From CAZXLT01 sp964641545 (GTDB taxonomy: Bacteria; Patescibacteriota; Saccharimonadia; Saccharimonadales; AWTP1-31): a DNA stretch of 43,596 nt. Of this stretch, positions 40,348 to 43,596 are shown one piece after another (position 1 is the stretch's first letter; the number at the start of each line of letters is the position of its first letter). The DNA lies in the NCBI GenBank assembly GCA_964641545.1, contig CAZXLT010000008.1:1-43596 (forward strand), in the 5' to 3' direction. Position numbers and translations under genes: made by a program. The notes under the pieces are model-generated. The model had not been told where the DNA came from. It did not search any database and worked only from the letters and a program-made list of their open reading frames with translations.

Positions 40348-41028
40348 TTACTCAAAGCTACGAGACAGGTATTCCAAACTTTGTTTATTGAATCGATACA
40401 ATCGTGCTGGACGGTGGGCACCTTCCATACGAGTTTCGTCAGTCGACTGAATTAAACCTAAGCTTAGAAATTTCTTTCGGAAGTTACGTTTATCAAAGCG
40501 TTGATCGAGGATTGTCTCGTAGGCGGCTTGTAATTGTGAAAGCGTGAATAACTTAGGGATTAAAGCAAACACAGCGTTAGTGTAGTACAGCTTTGAGCGC
40601 AGTCGATTGAGTGCGTAATCAACAATTTTGTGATGATCATATGCCATATTATCCGGTAAGCGTTTGACAGGGAAAAACAGCGGGTACTCTGTGGTTCCGC
40701 CGGCAATTGGTGTCAAGTTTCTAGTGAGCCCCAAGTACGTAACAGTTATAGCCTCGGCACGAGGGTCTCTACCAGGCGAATCAAAAGTATACAATTGTTC
40801 TACAACACGAAGTTTTTTTAACGCTACTCCTGTTTTTGTGAGTAAAGAGCGTTCCATGGCTTGAAATGTAGTCTCTCCAACAGGATTATATCCTCCAGGT
40901 AATGCGCGGAACCCTTTGTATGGTTCGCTCTGGCGTTCTATGAGCAGTACATATAGCTCGCCATCAATTAATTGGAACACAACACTATCAACAGAGACAT
41001 ACGGGCTCTCAAAATCCTTGTACAGCAT
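40348..41028 (-). CDS. NrtR-like Nudix-domain transcriptional regulator
   Basis: The 226-residue protein has an N-terminal Nudix fold (YVSVDSVVFQLIDGELYVLLIER, in part) and a C-terminal winged-helix region ending in HRPARLYRFNKQSLEYL. The Nudix box is degenerate: GYNPVGE is followed seven residues later by RSLLTKTGV, lacking the REx2EE metal-binding glutamates, so it should bind rather than hydrolyse. This is the design of NrtR-type regulators, which sense ADP-ribose or related metabolites. The ATG at 41028 is chosen. A frame from 41124 would add a poorly conserved 32 residues and overlap tatD. The palindromic promoter downstream is a likely target. Confidence 0.75.
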   Translation of the reverse strand: MLYKDFESPYVSVDSVVFQLIDGELYVLLIERQSEPYKGFRALPGGYNPVGETTFQAMERSLLTKTGVALKKLRVVEQLYTFDSPGRDPRAEAITVTYLGLTRNLTPIAGGTTEYPLFFPVKRLPDNMAYDHHKIVDYALNRLRSKLYYTNAVFALIPKLFTLSQLQAAYETILDQRFDKRNFRKKFLSLGLIQSTDETRMEGAHRPARLYRFNKQSLEYLSRSFE

Positions 41029-41091
41029 ATTGTATATACTACAGTAACTAGTCAAGCACGCAAGAAAAGTGCATCCATATGAGAAAAATAC

Positions 41092-41097
41092 TACACT
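41092..41097 (+). promoter_or_regulatory. -10 box of tatD
   Basis: TACACT ends 7 bases before the tatD ATG. No Shine-Dalgarno site is present. Confidence 0.4.
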
Positions 41098-41104
41098 GTA
41101 AACT

Positions 41105-41878
41105 ATGGTCGAACTAACCGACACACATTGTCATGTGCAGTTTCCAGATTATCCGCTCGATGCCCACGATACGATAGCAGACGCTTTTAGCAACCAAATC
41201 TCGCGGCTACTTTTAGTGGGATGCACATTACCTGATAGTGAGGCTGCTATTCAGCTGGCTGGCCAGTTCGAACGAACCTGGGCAACAATAGGTCTGCATC
41301 CACACGAAGGATCGATCTACACACATGACGAGGCGGCATTACAGCGGTTTCGTGATTTGGCAACAAAACCCAAAGTTGTGGCAATTGGCGAAACGGGTCT
41401 TGATTTTTACTACAATCATTCAAGCAGGACGGATCAGATTAAACTGCTGCGCTTTCAGCTCGAACTAGGCATCGAGCACAATTTACCGTTCATTTTTCAT
41501 ATTCGTGAAGCGTTTGATGAGTTCTGGCAGATACTCGATGAATATAAGGGCATAAGGGGTGTTGTGCATAGTTTTAGCTCTAGTCCGAAAGATCTTGAGG
41601 CTGCGCTGAGTAGAGGGCTCTATATAGGTTTGAATGGCATTATGACGTTTACAAAAGTGCCTGAACAGCTGGAGGCTGCAAAATCTGTTCCAGCAGATAG
41701 GATGCTGCTAGAAACAGATGCGCCGTTCTTGACTCCAAAGCCATTTCGTGGTAAAATATGTGTGCCAAAACATGTGATTCATACAGCGCAGTTCTTGGCG
41801 GACTTAAGAGGTGAAACCATTGAAACATTGGCAGAGTACACAACAGACAACGCTAAAAGCTTGTTTGGGCTGGTGTAA
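41105..41878 (+). CDS. tatD: TatD family metal-dependent DNase
   Basis: This 257-residue TIM-barrel hydrolase binds metal ions through DTHCH at the start, ETGLDFYY, HIREA, HSFSS and LETDAPFL. The glutamate and aspartate in those segments are the usual ligands. TatD enzymes act as 3'-5' exonucleases in DNA repair and in quality control. It is divergent from the NrtR-like gene and is followed by two lineage-type hypotheticals. In many bacteria tatD follows metG closely. Here three genes intervene, which suggests the small operon and regulator were inserted between them. Confidence 0.92.
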   Translation: MVELTDTHCHVQFPDYPLDAHDTIADAFSNQISRLLLVGCTLPDSEAAIQLAGQFERTWATIGLHPHEGSIYTHDEAALQRFRDLATKPKVVAIGETGLDFYYNHSSRTDQIKLLRFQLELGIEHNLPFIFHIREAFDEFWQILDEYKGIRGVVHSFSSSPKDLEAALSRGLYIGLNGIMTFTKVPEQLEAAKSVPADRMLLETDAPFLTPKPFRGKICVPKHVIHTAQFLADLRGETIETLAEYTTDNAKSLFGLV

Positions 41879-41879
41879 T

Positions 41880-41890
41880 CTGTTACAATA
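41880..41890 (+). promoter_or_regulatory. Extended -10 promoter of the alanine-rich gene
   Basis: CTGTTACAATA matches 22670-22680 exactly, including the next three bases. The ATG at 41903 is 13 bases downstream of the -10 box. Confidence 0.55.
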
Positions 41891-41902
41891 CAAGGCTTCC
41901 TT

Positions 41903-42454
41903 ATGAGCAGTGACTACTTTTATAGCAACACTAATGCTTCAGGTGCTCCTGGTGAACGTGGTGGTGAGTATCGACCGGATAATCTTGAAGCAGAGGTTGA
42001 GCAAAGCGCACTAACGCGTCTTTCTTTTGCAATGTCGCTTATCCGACGCGGTGTCGAAGCAGCACTTGGCTATGTGCCTGGTGACGAGACTGTCGCCCCA
42101 CGAGAAGGAGAGGTGAGCTTGCGCGCAACTGAAGCAGAAGCGGACATGGAGCGAATTGTTCCTATATCGGCAAAACGCGATCAAGCTGGGCAGGGACCAT
42201 CTGCGCAGACTACAGCTGTTGATTACGGACAAGGTGCGGCTCCCGCAGTTAATACACAGGAAAGCATGTTGGCAGCAGCGCGTGCGGCTGCAGCACAAAT
42301 TTACGACGGCGAAGCGTCTGGTGCACTGCCTCCTCGCATAGATGCCGACCTGGCAGAAGCCATTAACTTCCCGGCAACTGGAAGTGCGGTTGTAGAATTA
42401 CGACCCGAAGTAACACCAACCGCCGTGCCTGATCACAATCAATTAGTGGCCTAG
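41903..42454 (+). CDS. Ala/Glu-rich hypothetical protein
   Basis: I do not recognise this 183-residue protein. It is acidic, low in aromatic residues and rich in Ala, Glu and Pro (AAARAAAAQIYDGEASGA), with one more ordered segment (ALTRLSFAMSLIRRGVEAALGY) that could be an amphipathic helix. It is probably largely disordered. It precedes another small conserved-looking gene by 12 bases and a cysteine desulfurase, so the three form a likely operon. It may be lineage-specific to Saccharibacteria. Confidence 0.55.
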   Translation: MSSDYFYSNTNASGAPGERGGEYRPDNLEAEVEQSALTRLSFAMSLIRRGVEAALGYVPGDETVAPREGEVSLRATEAEADMERIVPISAKRDQAGQGPSAQTTAVDYGQGAAPAVNTQESMLAAARAAAAQIYDGEASGALPPRIDADLAEAINFPATGSAVVELRPEVTPTAVPDHNQLVA

Positions 42455-42466
42455 GGAATACTGATA

Positions 42467-42841
42467 ATGATTAAGAAAATCCTGAAGACTATACAAGGCA
42501 CTACTTATGAAGACCGTAAAGCGAGCTTGCATCGCAATCTTATCCGTCGTGAAGCTAAAATTGGTGGCACGCTATTTGGACCAGTCCCAAAAGGTGGTCG
42601 TCGTGAATTCTTTTGCCTAGACGAACGAACTTGGGTATGGCACGAAGAATGGATTGATAAAGTGAGCGGGCAGCTTAAGTCCAAAACTACTCGCTATGAT
42701 GTTCGTCCTGACGGCATTCTTAAAGCACAAGACGGCCAACAGAGTTATCGCTACGTGAGCCCACAAGAAGCAAAACATTTGTACGAGGCAGCAAAAATTT
42801 ACGATGAACGTGTTCGCGCAGAACTGTACAATAAACGGTAG
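42467..42841 (+). CDS. Hypothetical basic protein upstream of the cysteine desulfurase
   Basis: The 124-residue protein is soluble, basic and rich in aromatic residues, with LFGPVPKGGRREFFCLDERTWVWHEEWID (in part) and TRYDVRPDGILKAQ followed by SYRYVSPQEAKHLYEAAKIYDE. No family is recognised. Spacing of 12 bases to the gene before and 5 bases to the desulfurase argues for one transcript. The single cysteine is not in an obvious motif. A role in sulfur transfer is suggested only by position. Confidence 0.6.
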   Translation: MIKKILKTIQGTTYEDRKASLHRNLIRREAKIGGTLFGPVPKGGRREFFCLDERTWVWHEEWIDKVSGQLKSKTTRYDVRPDGILKAQDGQQSYRYVSPQEAKHLYEAAKIYDERVRAELYNKR

Positions 42842-42846
42842 TTCCT

Positions 42847-43596
42847 ATGAGTCGATCAATAGTATACCTTGATCACGCTGCGGCGACGCCTATGGACGCG
42901 AGCGTAGTAGCGGCTATGAAGCCATATTTGGTAAATCATTTTCATAACCCGAGTGCTTCATACCAAGCGGCACGAGATGTTCGAGCGGATGTAGATTTCG
43001 CTCGTGCCCAAATAGCCAAGAGTCTTGGAGTCCGTCCGGTCGAAATAATATTTACTGCGGGTGCGACCGAAGCCAATAACCTGGCAATGCAGGGGGTAAT
43101 GCGGCGTTTTCCAGGTTGCAATGTTTTAGTGAGTGCCATAGAGCACGATTCTGTTCTTGAGCCGGCAAAACAATTCGAGCACAAAATCATACCAGTAAAC
43201 GAAAGCGGGCAAGTTGATGTCGCAAAGCTTAAAACGTTGATTGATGATCGAACGGTTCTCGTTAGTGTCATGATGGCTAACAACGAAATTGGAGTATTGC
43301 CTCAGCTCGGAGCGGTTGCTGACGTACTAAGCGAAATTAAAAAACAGCGTGCAAATACAGGGAACACCACACCACTCTATCTTCATAGTGATGCTGCGCA
43401 GGCGCTGAACTACGTGAGTGTTTTTCCGAACAAGCAACACATAGATCTTTTGAGTCTAAACGGTGGTAAAATCTATGGTCCAAAGCAGAGCGGTCTGTTG
43501 TTCGTTAAGACGGGCGTGGAAATTAATTCATTAATTTTCGGAGGTGGTCATGAGCGTGGACTTCGCAGTGGGACTGAAAACGTACCAGCAATTATT
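42847..43596 (+). CDS. Cysteine desulfurase, NifS/IscS type (cut by the window end)
   Basis: The first 250 residues of a pyridoxal-phosphate enzyme that takes sulfur from cysteine for Fe-S clusters or tRNA thiolation. YLDHAAATPMD, TAGATEANNLAM (cofactor phosphate loop), SAIEHDSVLEP, MMANNEIGVLPQ and LHSDAAQA are visible. The cofactor lysine lies in LNGGKIYGPKQSG, where most relatives have S-x-HK, so the histidine before the lysine is missing. The frame runs off at 43596, before the active-site cysteine loop and the C-terminus. It ends the operon that begins at 41903. Confidence 0.9.
   Translation, partial: MSRSIVYLDHAAATPMDASVVAAMKPYLVNHFHNPSASYQAARDVRADVDFARAQIAKSLGVRPVEIIFTAGATEANNLAMQGVMRRFPGCNVLVSAIEHDSVLEPAKQFEHKIIPVNESGQVDVAKLKTLIDDRTVLVSVMMANNEIGVLPQLGAVADVLSEIKKQRANTGNTTPLYLHSDAAQALNYVSVFPNKQHIDLLSLNGGKIYGPKQSGLLFVKTGVEINSLIFGGGHERGLRSGTENVPAII

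Noticed and set aside
1..43596. Alternative genetic code (UGA as glycine)
   Set aside because: UGA ends several clear genes (pgk, tpiA, the UvrD/PcrA helicase) exactly where the families end.
1..43596. CRISPR arrays or insertion sequences
   Set aside because: No regularly spaced repeats and no transposase-like protein were seen on either strand.

Overview
The window looks like a chromosomal segment of a Patescibacteria (CPR) bacterium, most likely a Candidatus Saccharibacteria (TM7) relative. This rests on inference from the small, tightly packed genes, the pyk-pgk-tpiA glycolysis cluster, the membrane-anchored DUF1996 proteins, and a pair of short lineage-type hypothetical genes upstream of a cysteine desulfurase. 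Many genes start only 6-9 bases after a -10 box, as expected for leaderless transcripts. UGA is used as a normal stop codon, which argues against the Gracilibacteria/Absconditabacteria code. No rRNA, complete tRNA, CRISPR array or transposase was found. A full tmRNA gene is present.

Layout. 1-6517 is an accessory, defence-like stretch: a YegP-type protein, a DUF898 membrane protein, a type III restriction-modification pair (mod-res) coupled to a small protein and a HAD-like protein, an XRE regulator behind a strong promoter, a small acidic protein and a PLD-fold protein. 6518-6873 is largely non-coding, with two tandem perfect hairpins and tRNA-3'-end-like fragments. 6874-11740 is a two-component cassette: a receiver-only response regulator and a 1434-residue sensor with a duplicated beta-helix exterior and a divergent histidine kinase core. 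11741-12530 is a scar with gene fragments (end of a second receiver domain, end of a GT2 glycosyltransferase).

12532-28744 holds a putative dioxygenase-like gene, a DUF1996 protein, pyruvate kinase, phosphoglycerate kinase, triosephosphate isomerase, a UvrD/PcrA helicase, a Nudix hydrolase, an Rpf-like cell-wall enzyme, a TauE/SafE exporter, KsgA, a second DUF1996 gene fused in an operon to a GH5 glycosidase, and a MarR-MFS efflux unit.

28745-38155 carries the tmRNA with promoter and terminator, a DUF922 metalloprotease-like protein, an ABC exporter, TypA/BipA, a DEAD-box RNA helicase with a structured leader, and a trehalase-like enzyme among membrane proteins. 38174-43596 carries metG (interrupted by a sequence gap), two small genes behind a heavily palindromic promoter, an NrtR-like Nudix regulator, tatD, two lineage-type hypotheticals and a cysteine desulfurase cut by the window edge.

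Themes. Surface polysaccharide binding and cleavage recurs: two DUF1996 proteins and a GH5 enzyme share one N-terminal anchor module, alongside an Rpf-like protein and the beta-helix sensor. RNA and translation housekeeping (tmRNA, TypA, DEAD helicase, KsgA, MetRS) makes up the conserved backbone. The oddest parts are the sensor kinase without the usual phosphoacceptor histidine, the tRNA-end-like repeats around it, and the nested palindromes next to the NrtR-like gene.
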